Both the position numbers and the translations under genes were made by a program. A stretch of 30,030 nucleotides of DNA from CAYNZP01 sp964401835 (lineage in GTDB: Bacteria; Planctomycetota; Phycisphaerae; SM23-33): assembly GCA_964401835.1 (NCBI GenBank), contig CAYNZP010000019.1:1-30030 (forward strand). The letters are read 5' to 3'. The notes below the pieces were generated by a model that saw nothing but the letters and a program-made list of their open reading frames with translations, was not told the DNA's origin and made no database searches. How positions within the stretch are numbered: position 1 is the stretch's first letter; the number at the start of each line of letters is the position of its first letter. Shown here one piece after another: positions 16,223 through 25,041 of this stretch.

Positions 16223-18406
16223 TTATTTCATTGATGGTAAAATAATTCCACGCAAGATAATCTTTTGGCAAAATAAGAATACCAACAATGTCGGGATCGA
16301 CACGATGACGAAACCAGCCATCACTATCCAGGGAGTACTAGCCCATCTTTGACTGGCCTGATACATCCACACCGCAAGAGTCCACATTTTCTTATCCTGA
16401 CAGATAATCAGTGCCCATTGCCATCCGTTATATGCATTTGTAAACGCAAACAGAGCAGTGATTGCAAGAATCGGCTTGACCATAGGCATCGTAATCCACA
16501 AGAAGATTTGCCATTCTTTTGCCCCATCAATCGTCGCTGCTTCATACAATTCTGCCGGTAAGCCATCAAAAAAACCTTTCAGAATAAAAATAGCCATCCC
16601 ATTAGCTGCAGCAGGCAATACCAAGGCAAAAAAAGTATTAAGAAGATTAAGGTCACGCATAAGCAAATATGCTGGAATAGCGCTGACCATCGCTGGAAAT
16701 GCCATAGTCGCCAACATAAATAGTAGAATTTGGCTCTGGCCTCTAAGATTAAACCTGGAGAGTGCGTAGGCCGCAATGGGGTTAACTGTCAATGCAAATG
16801 TTACCGCCAGAACCACAAGCACAAACGTTACTGGTAGGGCATTAACATGAGTCAATATATAATCAATGATCTCTTTATAATTTGATAATATCGGCTCCAA
16901 CCAAAATGCAGTCTCATTGTTCTTAAAGGTTATAGCATACGCCACATCAAATGGAGGATAAGCCTCTTCTATAAAATCCAGAGACCAGCCATAAATCCTA
17001 TTAACCGTTTCGACGGAATTATATTTTTTAAGTAGATATTCCTGGAACCCGATCTCAGACGACTGAAGAATCCTGTCCTCTGCCGGTAGGCTTTTAATGA
17101 AATCCGCCCATAAAATGCGCATATCTTCAACCCTCTCACCTTCTGGCGGGGTTTCTGATAACTCAAAATCACTCCATTTTTTGTTCTTTGTACCGAGTAA
17201 ACGGTTAGCCACCTCAAGACTAGGAAACCGCTTTTTTAAGAATTGAATCCATTCATTCCTCCGTTTATTCGTGAGCTTTATGGTAGTTAAACGGATAGGA
17301 TAGCGAGTTTCCACGAAATTGCGCCAAAGCTTTTGTATACCAGGCGCGAACTTTTTGGGAATGGGAAAGGGAGTGCGGAATAATGAGTGATAGTTCGTAC
17401 CAGCAAGGCGATTATAAACGCTAATATCAAATTCCTGTGATTCATCGAGTTCCGCCAGAAGTAGCGCATCCTCGCTTTTCAGGAACTTGTACCAAATTAC
17501 ACGGTGGGAAAATGGAACAACAGGTGAAGCAGGCGCAACATCTGCTTTGAATCTTTGCCAATGAGCGATAATTTCCGGTTCTGTATTACCATTAACTGGG
17601 AAAATTTGATCTTCTGGAAAGGAAAAGTGTTGCTCATTAAGATATCTCAGCCATTTACTCCGTATCCCCGGTGTAAACATATGGTTCCTGCACGCCGTTA
17701 GGTATTGCAGGTAGTCTTCATATCTGGGAGTTATAGGCGGAAACCATGAGTATTGCCAGATCGGCTGTTTGGAATATTCATTACCGAAATTTGTATCATA
17801 AAACGATTCAAATGGATTCCCCCATCTCTGACTTACAAGCAATAGTGCTTTTTGCCTCAATTTTCCTGAAGATAGTTTTTTTCCCTTGTCAGGATATTGC
17901 TGTCGATATAGGTTCCCGAATTTCCGTAAGAGATATTTTGTTGCTTGTAATTCATTTATTGGATGTGTTGTATCGATAATAGAGTATTGATCAACAAAAT
18001 GCGAATAGTCTTCGGCTATGATTTCCCATCTTTTGAATTGTGCGTCTGTCGGGTTTATATAATAATCAGCCAGACCGTTACAAGCATCGCTATCAGCACT
18101 TATCAATCGCCATGATGTCCAGGAAGAGGGAGCATCTGGATAATAGCTACGAAGTTGGGTATGCCAACCGGGACCAGCATTGAAAAAATATACCAATCCT
18201 TTCATGAATCTATCTTGGGTAGACCAGAAATAACGCGGGATTGGCTTAAAACGATCATAATCGTAGGCATTAGTTGTCGAACTAGCCAGCAAAATTAGAA
18301 ACGGAACAACCATAGTTATGCCTAGAATGGTCAGAGTGGCATATGTGAAGCAAATAAATGCCCGACCAGACCAAGATTTTTTGCTTAAATTTGAGACTAT
18401 TCCCAT
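16223..18406 (-). CDS. MalG-type sugar ABC permease with a ~465-residue repeat-bearing insert
   Basis: 727 residues, against about 280 for a normal MalG-type permease. TM1 (about 16-45) is followed by about 465 hydrophilic, Trp/Tyr-rich residues (46-510), then five more TM segments with the EAA loop ELYEAATIDGAKEWQIFLW (about 108-126 of the last 216 residues, near 619-637), which contacts the ATPase. By topology the insert lies outside the membrane. It holds at least three degenerate units of 60-78 residues starting near 282, 360 and 432. Each unit has W-x-x-F, then FL-x-(+)-x-(F/Y)-x-S, then NR(L/I)xG and a Pro-rich end. The gene starts three bases after the fusion permease gene's stop, so the two are made together. 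Confidence 0.88.
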   Translation of the reverse strand: MGIVSNLSKKSWSGRAFICFTYATLTILGITMVVPFLILLASSTTNAYDYDRFKPIPRYFWSTQDRFMKGLVYFFNAGPGWHTQLRSYYPDAPSSWTSWRLISADSDACNGLADYYINPTDAQFKRWEIIAEDYSHFVDQYSIIDTTHPINELQATKYLLRKFGNLYRQQYPDKGKKLSSGKLRQKALLLVSQRWGNPFESFYDTNFGNEYSKQPIWQYSWFPPITPRYEDYLQYLTACRNHMFTPGIRSKWLRYLNEQHFSFPEDQIFPVNGNTEPEIIAHWQRFKADVAPASPVVPFSHRVIWYKFLKSEDALLLAELDESQEFDISVYNRLAGTNYHSLFRTPFPIPKKFAPGIQKLWRNFVETRYPIRLTTIKLTNKRRNEWIQFLKKRFPSLEVANRLLGTKNKKWSDFELSETPPEGERVEDMRILWADFIKSLPAEDRILQSSEIGFQEYLLKKYNSVETVNRIYGWSLDFIEEAYPPFDVAYAITFKNNETAFWLEPILSNYKEIIDYILTHVNALPVTFVLVVLAVTFALTVNPIAAYALSRFNLRGQSQILLFMLATMAFPAMVSAIPAYLLMRDLNLLNTFFALVLPAAANGMAIFILKGFFDGLPAELYEAATIDGAKEWQIFLWITMPMVKPILAITALFAFTNAYNGWQWALIICQDKKMWTLAVWMYQASQRWASTPWIVMAGFVIVSIPTLLVFLFCQKIILRGIILPSMK

Positions 18407-18409
18407 TAC

Positions 18410-21142
18410 CTAATCCCATTCTGCCTTTTTGAATTCCACTTTCCGTAAGATTCTGATCTGTAAATACGTAAATCCAATCAAGACCGTTCCCAGCACCCAC
18501 GCCATTGATGTTGCCATGCTGAATCGCAGGTTGTTATAAGCCTCAATCCAAATATGCAAACTTAGTACCATTGTGCTTCTACCTGGTCCGCCGAATGTAA
18601 GCAAAAAGACATTGCTCATGTTTTGGAAGGTAGCTATAGATGCTCCAACAAAGTTGATGATAATTAGCGGTAACAGGGTTGGAAATGTCACATGCCGCAT
18701 CTTGCATAATAAACCCGCACCATCTAAATCGGCAGCTTCATATATTTCTTCGGGTACACCTTTCAACGCTGCTAGGTAGATTAAACTCGACATCCCCATA
18801 GTTGCCCATACGGTTGGAATGACACAACAGATCATCGCCATTTTGGGATCTTCAAGCCAAGTTTGAGGCTCGATGTAAACAAACGGCAAGTGATTGAGGA
18901 CTCCAATTAATTGATTGAGCATTCCCTGAGGGGTGGGATCGTACATCAACCGCCACAACAATGCGATTACCAACACGCTTGTAATTTGTGGTAGGAAAAA
19001 TATCGTACGATAAAATAGTTTACCTTTAGGCACTTCAGACAGCAGGACCGCTAAAAATATAGGTGTCGTAAATCCTAGCGCCATATTCAGGAAAACGAAA
19101 TAAAAGGTACGTAATAGACTGCCCCAAAACGTCTTGTCGAGTGCCATATTGATGAAATTATCTAGGCCGACAAACTGACTACCTCCGGTAATTTTATAAT
19201 TCTGGAATGCCATCACCATCCCGCGCATCAGAGGGTAATAGCTCCATAACGCAATCAGTGCTACTGCAGGTGCGACCAATAACCAAGGTAACCAACCTTT
19301 ATAAACCTGCTTGGTAGTTGCTATTTTCTTAACCAAGAATGATCGTATGATCAAGAACATGAGCATTGCCAAAAACAACACAATAACAAGAACGATTAAC
19401 CTAGCCCAAGGCCTATACCGATCTAGCTCTTCTTTGGCTCGGGCGAACATTACACCATTGTTTGCCTTGGCTTCCAATGTCTTTAATGCTTTTTCATAAT
19501 CAAAGTGTTCACCGGTAGCGGAGAGAATTTGGCTTAAAACCTCACGATTCAAGGCATCATCCACTGGCAGAAAAAAGCCCTCATAAATTTCGGAAGTCGT
19601 ATCGACCTTTCCTTCTTCGATTTCCTTGAAATTTTTACGGATAGACTGGGGTACATCTTTAAGGTAATCATTAAGTTCCAACCGCACGATATCTTTGGGA
19701 TTAACAAATCGTGCTTGACCGGCCAGGGCTTCCTGACGTATGGTTTCGTCCATTACGCCTTGATCGGTGATAGAGCACAAAACTTTCCAAATTTTATCTC
19801 GTTCATTTTTTGGACGGTCCCGAACCGCTTCACACATAACGGCGTAATGTTGTTGTACCTGAACGAGGCGTCGACCGGAAGGCCCCGCTGGATAGGGAAA
19901 CCAGCTTAATAATTCAGGATCCAACTCACGCCGAGGGTCAAATTTTCTAAGGTCATGGACAAGCGCAATAGCCATGGCAACCTCCCCACGACTGAGCAAT
20001 TCGCCGGCCTTAGTGCCGCGTTGGCTAGTCTCAGAGGCGCGCGCCATGCCGGTAATAATGTCTGATTCTCTGATCTTTAATTTACGCCCATCTCCCATGA
20101 CGTAACCACGATCAATATCGTGAGTACCAAGATTGACCGGTTCACCCGTAATTGGGTCGCGCATCCACTTCATCCAGCGTAAACGATGTATGAGCCGCGC
20201 CGCTGCAATGCCAGCCGAGTCGGCGAAATTGACCCGGCATTCAGGCTTGACCGACGAAAGATCCTCACCTTCAGGCGAAGTGAATTCAATTTCATCGGGC
20301 AGAAATGTATATGTCTTGCCTGTAGTTGGGCTGGTTCGCAACTGAACAATAGGATTACCCCCGGCTGTTTGTATCCATGGCAACCACGAAAAACCGTTAG
20401 GTGGTAATGCTATGCCCCTTTGCTCACCCTTCTGTTTAGTACCTGAATAATCTTTTTGAGGAACCGTCAGTTTCTGACACCAGTAAATCAACTCATCCCA
20501 TGTTTTAGGGGGATGATTCGGGTTCAAACCCGCTGCCCGAACCAAATCGGTACGGTATATTATTCCGAGGTGATATTTATTAACTTGTGGAATTCCGTAG
20601 ACTTTACCATTTCGTGTGGCGACCATGCGCAATAGTTTTGGGATCTCCTTCCAGCGAGGCCACTTTGCCTCCTCATCGTCGATTTGGCCGTTGCCGTTGG
20701 TATCGTCACCAATCCACTCGTTAAGCGGATAAAGAAACCCCTGATCGATATCGTTGCGGATAATATTGAACCATGATTGGAAAATATCGGGTGCTGTTTT
20801 CCCAGCGATGGACATCATAAGTATGGATCTTCCCGTTCCCTTGTGCAAACGGAGGCCTGTCCAGTGTCTTACACGCAACGATGGATCCTCGTGCATTAGC
20901 TCAACAATACTTCTTGAGATAGGTGAATCAGGCCTGTGGCTATAGAGATTATTGCTTACTTTGAGAGTTACAAGTGGATTTGGATTGTCTTTTTCAGCGG
21001 CCTTGGATGATACGATATATGGACTAATAAGCACCAGCAATATTGCCCAAAAACTACTTCTTAACCATCCACTTCCACAAGAACGAAACCCGGCTTTTCT
21101 GAAGCTTAAATGGAAAGTACTATAACGAAAAAATGGCATCAT
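18410..21142 (-). CDS. Solute-binding protein fused to a MalF-type ABC permease
   Basis: 910 residues. A hydrophobic segment (about 30-47, AILLVLISPYIVSSKAA) exports or anchors the N-terminus. Residues about 50-560 resemble a family 1 extracellular sugar-binding protein (APDIFQSWFN, KVYGIPQVNKYHLGIIYRTD, FSWLPWIQTAGG). Inside it, DDTNGNGQIDDEE (near 145) is a clear calcium-binding EF-hand-type loop. Transmembrane helices begin at about 581 and the permease carries the EAA loop EEIYEAADLDGAGLLC (about 798-813). Fusion puts one binding domain permanently on the transporter. It is followed three bases later by the second permease. No ATPase gene is nearby, so a shared MsmK/UgpC-type ATPase from elsewhere is assumed. 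Confidence 0.9.
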   Translation of the reverse strand: MMPFFRYSTFHLSFRKAGFRSCGSGWLRSSFWAILLVLISPYIVSSKAAEKDNPNPLVTLKVSNNLYSHRPDSPISRSIVELMHEDPSLRVRHWTGLRLHKGTGRSILMMSIAGKTAPDIFQSWFNIIRNDIDQGFLYPLNEWIGDDTNGNGQIDDEEAKWPRWKEIPKLLRMVATRNGKVYGIPQVNKYHLGIIYRTDLVRAAGLNPNHPPKTWDELIYWCQKLTVPQKDYSGTKQKGEQRGIALPPNGFSWLPWIQTAGGNPIVQLRTSPTTGKTYTFLPDEIEFTSPEGEDLSSVKPECRVNFADSAGIAAARLIHRLRWMKWMRDPITGEPVNLGTHDIDRGYVMGDGRKLKIRESDIITGMARASETSQRGTKAGELLSRGEVAMAIALVHDLRKFDPRRELDPELLSWFPYPAGPSGRRLVQVQQHYAVMCEAVRDRPKNERDKIWKVLCSITDQGVMDETIRQEALAGQARFVNPKDIVRLELNDYLKDVPQSIRKNFKEIEEGKVDTTSEIYEGFFLPVDDALNREVLSQILSATGEHFDYEKALKTLEAKANNGVMFARAKEELDRYRPWARLIVLVIVLFLAMLMFLIIRSFLVKKIATTKQVYKGWLPWLLVAPAVALIALWSYYPLMRGMVMAFQNYKITGGSQFVGLDNFINMALDKTFWGSLLRTFYFVFLNMALGFTTPIFLAVLLSEVPKGKLFYRTIFFLPQITSVLVIALLWRLMYDPTPQGMLNQLIGVLNHLPFVYIEPQTWLEDPKMAMICCVIPTVWATMGMSSLIYLAALKGVPEEIYEAADLDGAGLLCKMRHVTFPTLLPLIIINFVGASIATFQNMSNVFLLTFGGPGRSTMVLSLHIWIEAYNNLRFSMATSMAWVLGTVLIGFTYLQIRILRKVEFKKAEWD

Positions 21143-21182
21143 ATCGGCCTATTCATGATAAAAGTAAGCATACTAAGACTGC

Positions 21183-23180
21183 CTAATCAATTTCTTTAGC
21201 GGTTTTACCTATGCGTAAAAGGCGAAATGAATTAGGCGGAACAAGAAGCTGTATCTTGCCTTTGTAGGTAATGGATGTATTAGTTGTTGCATCCCAGATA
21301 GCAAAGTCGTGGCCAAATTTCTGAATTATTGGCCCCGTATCAATTACAGCATTCTCAGGTTCAGATTGGAGATTGCTGATTGTAAGCAGTATCCCCCCAT
21401 CTTTTCGTTCGTATCCGCCGGCCAATAGGTGTCTTGGACCCATCGATAGCCAAGCAGGCGTTTTGTCCAATGGGGTAAACCATTGGACTTTTTCTCGTCC
21501 GAGACCGAATTTATGTCTCGCTCGCAATACTGGGAAATGGCGTGAACCATCCATCCATGCATAGTTGATCCAGGGGACGTTTCCAAAGGGCAAAGTGCGA
21601 GCCAGCAGCCAATCTGTATATTCCTGGCGGCCAGCAACTAACGATGGCATAAAAGATGGCTGTGCCCCCCATTGGCGGCCCGTAAAACCGATGCGCATAA
21701 ATTCTGGTGTTATGTTATCAAGGCTTATTGCCCATTTGTCTTTCTTTTTATCGCGAAACTGTTCACCGTCGCTGTATATGTCCACGAACGAAAGAGCGAA
21801 GCTGTTCAAGTATCGGCTGGTATGCTCAAAGACTATTCCTTGCTTAGGTTTGAGTTCTCGGATAATTGTATAAAGCCGTTTATGCCACCTGCGATTGGCG
21901 AAGTATGGGTAGGTGGGATGTCCGCCAGTACCACAGCCATGACGTTTGTTCCGACATGGATATGGGTTGGCATTATCCACCCAAACCCCATCGATATCAT
22001 ATTCATTGATGGCTTGGTGTATACCCCATGCCATCCAATCCGTATAGCTGCTGGCGGGGCACACTCCCGTAAGGGTCCTCTGAAAGCGTTCAACTTCCCC
22101 GTCGTAAAACACTGGTTTGCCGTCACCGTCATCGAGTAGCCAGTCCTCGTGATTGCGTTTTTCCGCTTGCAATGGTTCTGTTCCCGACGGAGTAATATAG
22201 AGCGGAACCCAGGTTGCTCCTTCGGTGCGATGCTTTTGCACATACTTTTTTAGGAAGCCTGGTTCTGCTTCCTGAGGATAGCTGAAGCCCTTTGTTGCCC
22301 AGAACCAAACATGTCTGATGTTGACATGCTTTGACGGCATGTACTGTCCAAAGTGACGACCATGCCAATCGAATGGAAGAGGCTTAGTTGGAGTGGCTTG
22401 TAGGCCAAAAACGAAAGTACGCTCCCCAATAAACTTCTCCGGCTCATTCCAAATATTTACCCGCAGGGTGACATTCTTTGCATTACGAATGATCTGAAAG
22501 TTGTCCTTACTATTTGTCCAGCCGGCTTTTGTCTCAGTTAAGAACGTCAATCCGCGATAGTCATCACCCAGCCACCAACAAGCCAGCCATGGTTCATTGA
22601 CCTTTACCCCATTACCTTTACTGATTCCGCCATTAAGGAATTTCCCCCATGTTGTATGGGCATGATAAAGCTCAAAACTTGGTGAAAGTGGAATATCGAT
22701 ACCAAGATAATTAACCACCGTTTCCCTGTCACTTTTTAACGTGATGCGTACTTGTACCACGCCATCGTACTCGATCCAAGATTCGCTGGACCATTTTATG
22801 GTGCTTACGCGCCCAGCGGCTTTCCACTCAATACGGTCAGGGCGTTCAAGGGTGAACTTCTCTTGAGCTACAAGAGGAGTCGTCGGCCCTTTACCTATAC
22901 GCATCTTCATTTGTATGGGACCGGAAATTTGCTTGCCCATACCATTAATTCCTACTGGGAATGGCCCCTTCACAAAATATTTCCTGCCCCAACATTTGAT
23001 TGTCGCGCCATTCTTCTTAAGTTCCTCAAAGGGTGGGGGTACCTTCGTCGTGATACCAACTTTTGCAGTCTTCCATGGCTCGGTGGGGTCATCAAGATCT
23101 ATGGAAGCGATAGCAATACTGTGGCAAGCTTGGCAAGTTAATACTATCCAAAAAAGAAGAAGAATATAATTAGCTTTCAT
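21183..23180 (-). CDS. Secreted glycoside-hydrolase-like protein (DUF6067/GH123-like)
   Basis: 665 residues with a Sec signal peptide (MKANYILLLFWIVLTCQACH, likely cut after AIAS). The C-terminal part looks like a TIM barrel of the glycosidase type: YDIDGVWVDNANPYPCRNKR, KQGIVFEHTSRY, then LPFGNVPWINYAWMDGSR, and a beta-sandwich end with LLVPPNSFRLLRIG. This resembles DUF6067/GH123-like proteins seen in planctomycete and Bacteroidota polysaccharide loci; a family-level assignment is tentative. The conserved Asp and Glu in those strands could be catalytic. It precedes the fused binding-protein/permease gene by 40 bases, so it probably releases the sugars that system imports. An AAAGGA site precedes the start. 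Confidence 0.7.
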   Translation of the reverse strand: MKANYILLLFWIVLTCQACHSIAIASIDLDDPTEPWKTAKVGITTKVPPPFEELKKNGATIKCWGRKYFVKGPFPVGINGMGKQISGPIQMKMRIGKGPTTPLVAQEKFTLERPDRIEWKAAGRVSTIKWSSESWIEYDGVVQVRITLKSDRETVVNYLGIDIPLSPSFELYHAHTTWGKFLNGGISKGNGVKVNEPWLACWWLGDDYRGLTFLTETKAGWTNSKDNFQIIRNAKNVTLRVNIWNEPEKFIGERTFVFGLQATPTKPLPFDWHGRHFGQYMPSKHVNIRHVWFWATKGFSYPQEAEPGFLKKYVQKHRTEGATWVPLYITPSGTEPLQAEKRNHEDWLLDDGDGKPVFYDGEVERFQRTLTGVCPASSYTDWMAWGIHQAINEYDIDGVWVDNANPYPCRNKRHGCGTGGHPTYPYFANRRWHKRLYTIIRELKPKQGIVFEHTSRYLNSFALSFVDIYSDGEQFRDKKKDKWAISLDNITPEFMRIGFTGRQWGAQPSFMPSLVAGRQEYTDWLLARTLPFGNVPWINYAWMDGSRHFPVLRARHKFGLGREKVQWFTPLDKTPAWLSMGPRHLLAGGYERKDGGILLTISNLQSEPENAVIDTGPIIQKFGHDFAIWDATTNTSITYKGKIQLLVPPNSFRLLRIGKTAKEID

Positions 23181-23404
23181 AACTATCCTTTTAGCTGAAC
23201 ATCCAATAGATAACCATTATTAAAACTTTCCCCTTTAAAATGACTTAAGGGGTATCTCTCTCAATGAAATCCATGATTTATAAAAAGGTAAGTGTATTTT
23301 CATGCGGGGAAAGCCACACACGGTTATCTCAAAAAAGCTTAAACCTTATTTAATGACTATTCTCTTTGGAAACTCACTCAACCAATCATTTATTTGTCAC
23401 GAAG

Positions 23405-24478
23405 TTATCTGTCAGGGGCTTGGCAGGTGGTTTTTCTTACTTTAAGTTCAGGTGCCAATTTTATATGCTTGATACATTTCTTGCCTTTTTGTCTAGCGGC
23501 AACGGCTTCCCGCATCAACTCAGTACCGGCCTTTGCAAGCACAGAGACGGGGGTACCAACAGCAGTAAGCGGAATCGGCGTCATGCCCGCAACGCGCGAG
23601 TTATTAAACGTGATGATGGACAGATCCTCAGGTACTTTACCACCCGCCGCCATAAAACCAGTCATGAACCAATTGGCAATGGGTTCAGTCCGTGCCACCA
23701 TAGCTGTTGGCCTATCCTTCGTCTGTGCAAACCGCTTTCCGAGTTCAAACCAAATCCTCACAACATCGCTATCGGACAAATTACCCCTTTGGGCTGGTGA
23801 TGGAGCGACCCAAACATCTTTTGACCTTAGGCCCAAGTCGCAGTTTTGCAGTTGCTTGCTTAATTCAGAAACCTTTACAGAACTTGAAGTTGAAATAGGA
23901 CCATAGCTGAGCATACCGATCCGTCGATGTCCCAGTTCGGCCAGATGCTTAACTATCAGACGTGCTGTTTCTGTCATGTCAGGAAAGACCGCTGGGCATT
24001 CTGGCCAAGGATTTCTATTGACAGTTAGCACGACAGTCGAATTCGCTACACTCCGCATCTTTTCCGGGGCAAGGTATGGCATGACAGCACTGTCGCTATA
24101 TGTAATAACGATGAAAGCTTGAGGCTTCCAGGAAAGAAACGCATTATACGATTCAATGGCATCTTCCGGAGTATCCCAGTGAGGAACACCGACCATAGTC
24201 TCTAAGTCTGACATTGCCAAGTTCTTACTAAAAGCACCGAGCAACTCTGCATAAAAGGGATGCGTCAGCACAGGGACCAATACTGCTACGGCGGGAGTAT
24301 GGGGTTGGCGCAGGAACATCGGAAGTCTACTCGAAACATAGCCGTATTTGTGAGCGGTAGTTATAACGCGTTCCCTGGTAGCTTTCGAATAAGCGCTAGA
24401 TTGAGAGGATAAAATATTTGCAACTGTACTGCGTGCTACTCCGCATTCCTCGCTAAGTTGTTTCAGAGTTATTCGCAT
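23405..24478 (-). CDS. LacI-family transcriptional regulator
   Basis: 357 residues. The helix-turn-helix TLKQLSEECGVARSTVANIL (4-23) with hinge helix (SKATRERVITTAHKYGY) is followed by a periplasmic-binding-protein-like sensor domain with PVLTHPFYAELLGAF, the FPDMTETARLIVKHLAELGHRRIGML block and VPEDLSIITFNN. It lies directly upstream of the glycosidase-like and permease genes on the same strand, separated by 224 bases, and is the obvious candidate to control them in response to a sugar. The 224-bp gap has a weak inverted repeat (CCCCTT/AAGGGG, 23230-23252) but no clear terminator. Confidence 0.93.
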   Translation of the reverse strand: MRITLKQLSEECGVARSTVANILSSQSSAYSKATRERVITTAHKYGYVSSRLPMFLRQPHTPAVAVLVPVLTHPFYAELLGAFSKNLAMSDLETMVGVPHWDTPEDAIESYNAFLSWKPQAFIVITYSDSAVMPYLAPEKMRSVANSTVVLTVNRNPWPECPAVFPDMTETARLIVKHLAELGHRRIGMLSYGPISTSSSVKVSELSKQLQNCDLGLRSKDVWVAPSPAQRGNLSDSDVVRIWFELGKRFAQTKDRPTAMVARTEPIANWFMTGFMAAGGKVPEDLSIITFNNSRVAGMTPIPLTAVGTPVSVLAKAGTELMREAVAARQKGKKCIKHIKLAPELKVRKTTCQAPDR

Positions 24479-24709
24479 TTCTTTTCCAAAAATATCAGAA
24501 AACCAAAAATAATTCCAACTTTTGGACGCAGAAAAATCCCCATCGGGAAAGATTTCTTTTTAGCTAAATTGCTTTTGCGCTATCCTTCAAATCATCGGAC
24601 AAAACATTCAACCTCCTGCTCTTGCCCACCTTACCCAATAAAGCTGGCACTCTCAAACACGGAGATTCACAAGCAGTGTCCGAGGAATATAAAGCTTTTA
24701 TAAAAAACT

Positions 24710-24736
24710 GTTATGTTAGTGAGTCAGTAACATAAC
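24710..24736. promoter_or_regulatory. 9-bp perfect inverted repeat in the lacI leader
   Basis: GTTATGTTA (24710-24718) and TAACATAAC (24728-24736) are separated by nine bases. The repeat lies about 20-46 bases downstream of the predicted lacI start point, so it could be an autoregulatory operator or an RNA hairpin. Its half-site resembles the palindrome at 5298-5311. Confidence 0.5.
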
Positions 24737-24762
24737 TAATCCTAGTATTGTTACTACACTTA

Positions 24763-24791
24763 AATATACTTAAATGCGACGAACTTGTCAA
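24763..24791 (-). promoter_or_regulatory. Near-consensus sigma70 promoter for lacI
   Basis: On the minus strand TTGACA (24791-24786) and TATATT (24768-24763) are exactly 17 bases apart. This is the strongest promoter-like sequence in the window. Transcription would start near 24756, leaving a leader of about 280 bases before the lacI ATG at 24478. Confidence 0.7.
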
Positions 24792-24804
24792 TTGAGTTGT
24801 CAAG
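24784..24804. promoter_or_regulatory. Imperfect palindrome overlapping the lacI -35 box
   Basis: CTTGTCAA (24784-24791) and TTGTCAAG (24797-24804) form a near-symmetric site with a central base pair and two mismatched symmetric positions. Part of it also reads as a direct repeat of TTGTCAA. It covers the -35 box, so binding there would block lacI transcription. A TTGTCAAC also occurs before the DUF4838-like gene. Confidence 0.4.
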
Positions 24805-25041
24805 AAAACAATTTTGATGGCTGTCATGAAGCAATGCTTTTGGCTAGAATTACCCTTGAATTTTGTGAACTCCTCGTGCTTTGCCCAGGAAGTGCCTCTA
24901 TTAACAGTTCTGCCCGACGAGTAGAAATGGGCATCTGATGACCGACGTATGCATCCAAGGTTTTGTTTCTTAAGCTTTCATGGTATAGGTACTTGTTGCC
25001 CACGCCAAGAGCCACTTAATACTTCTGGAACAAAATCGCGG

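Larger units (their letters stand above)
24479..25041. other. 563-bp regulatory gap upstream of lacI
   Basis: It holds the lacI promoter and two inverted repeats, listed separately. The minus-strand ORF at 24824-25015 is not supported by a ribosome-binding site or any family. One minus-strand frame between about 24840 and 24960 (GTSWAKHEEFTKFKGNSS) reads like protein debris, but I cannot identify it. Confidence 0.4.

Noticed and set aside
20519..20540. GGGTTCAAACCC palindrome resembling a tRNA T-arm
   Set aside because: It is inside the fused binding-protein/permease gene and encodes conserved-looking residues; no tRNA can be folded.
23230..23252. CCCCTT/AAGGGG hairpin as the lacI terminator
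   Set aside because: The stem is only six base pairs with an 11-base loop and no T-run follows on the minus strand.
24824..25015. 63-residue minus-strand ORF upstream of lacI
   Set aside because: No ribosome-binding site and no family; another frame in the same stretch looks equally protein-like, so it is at best debris.
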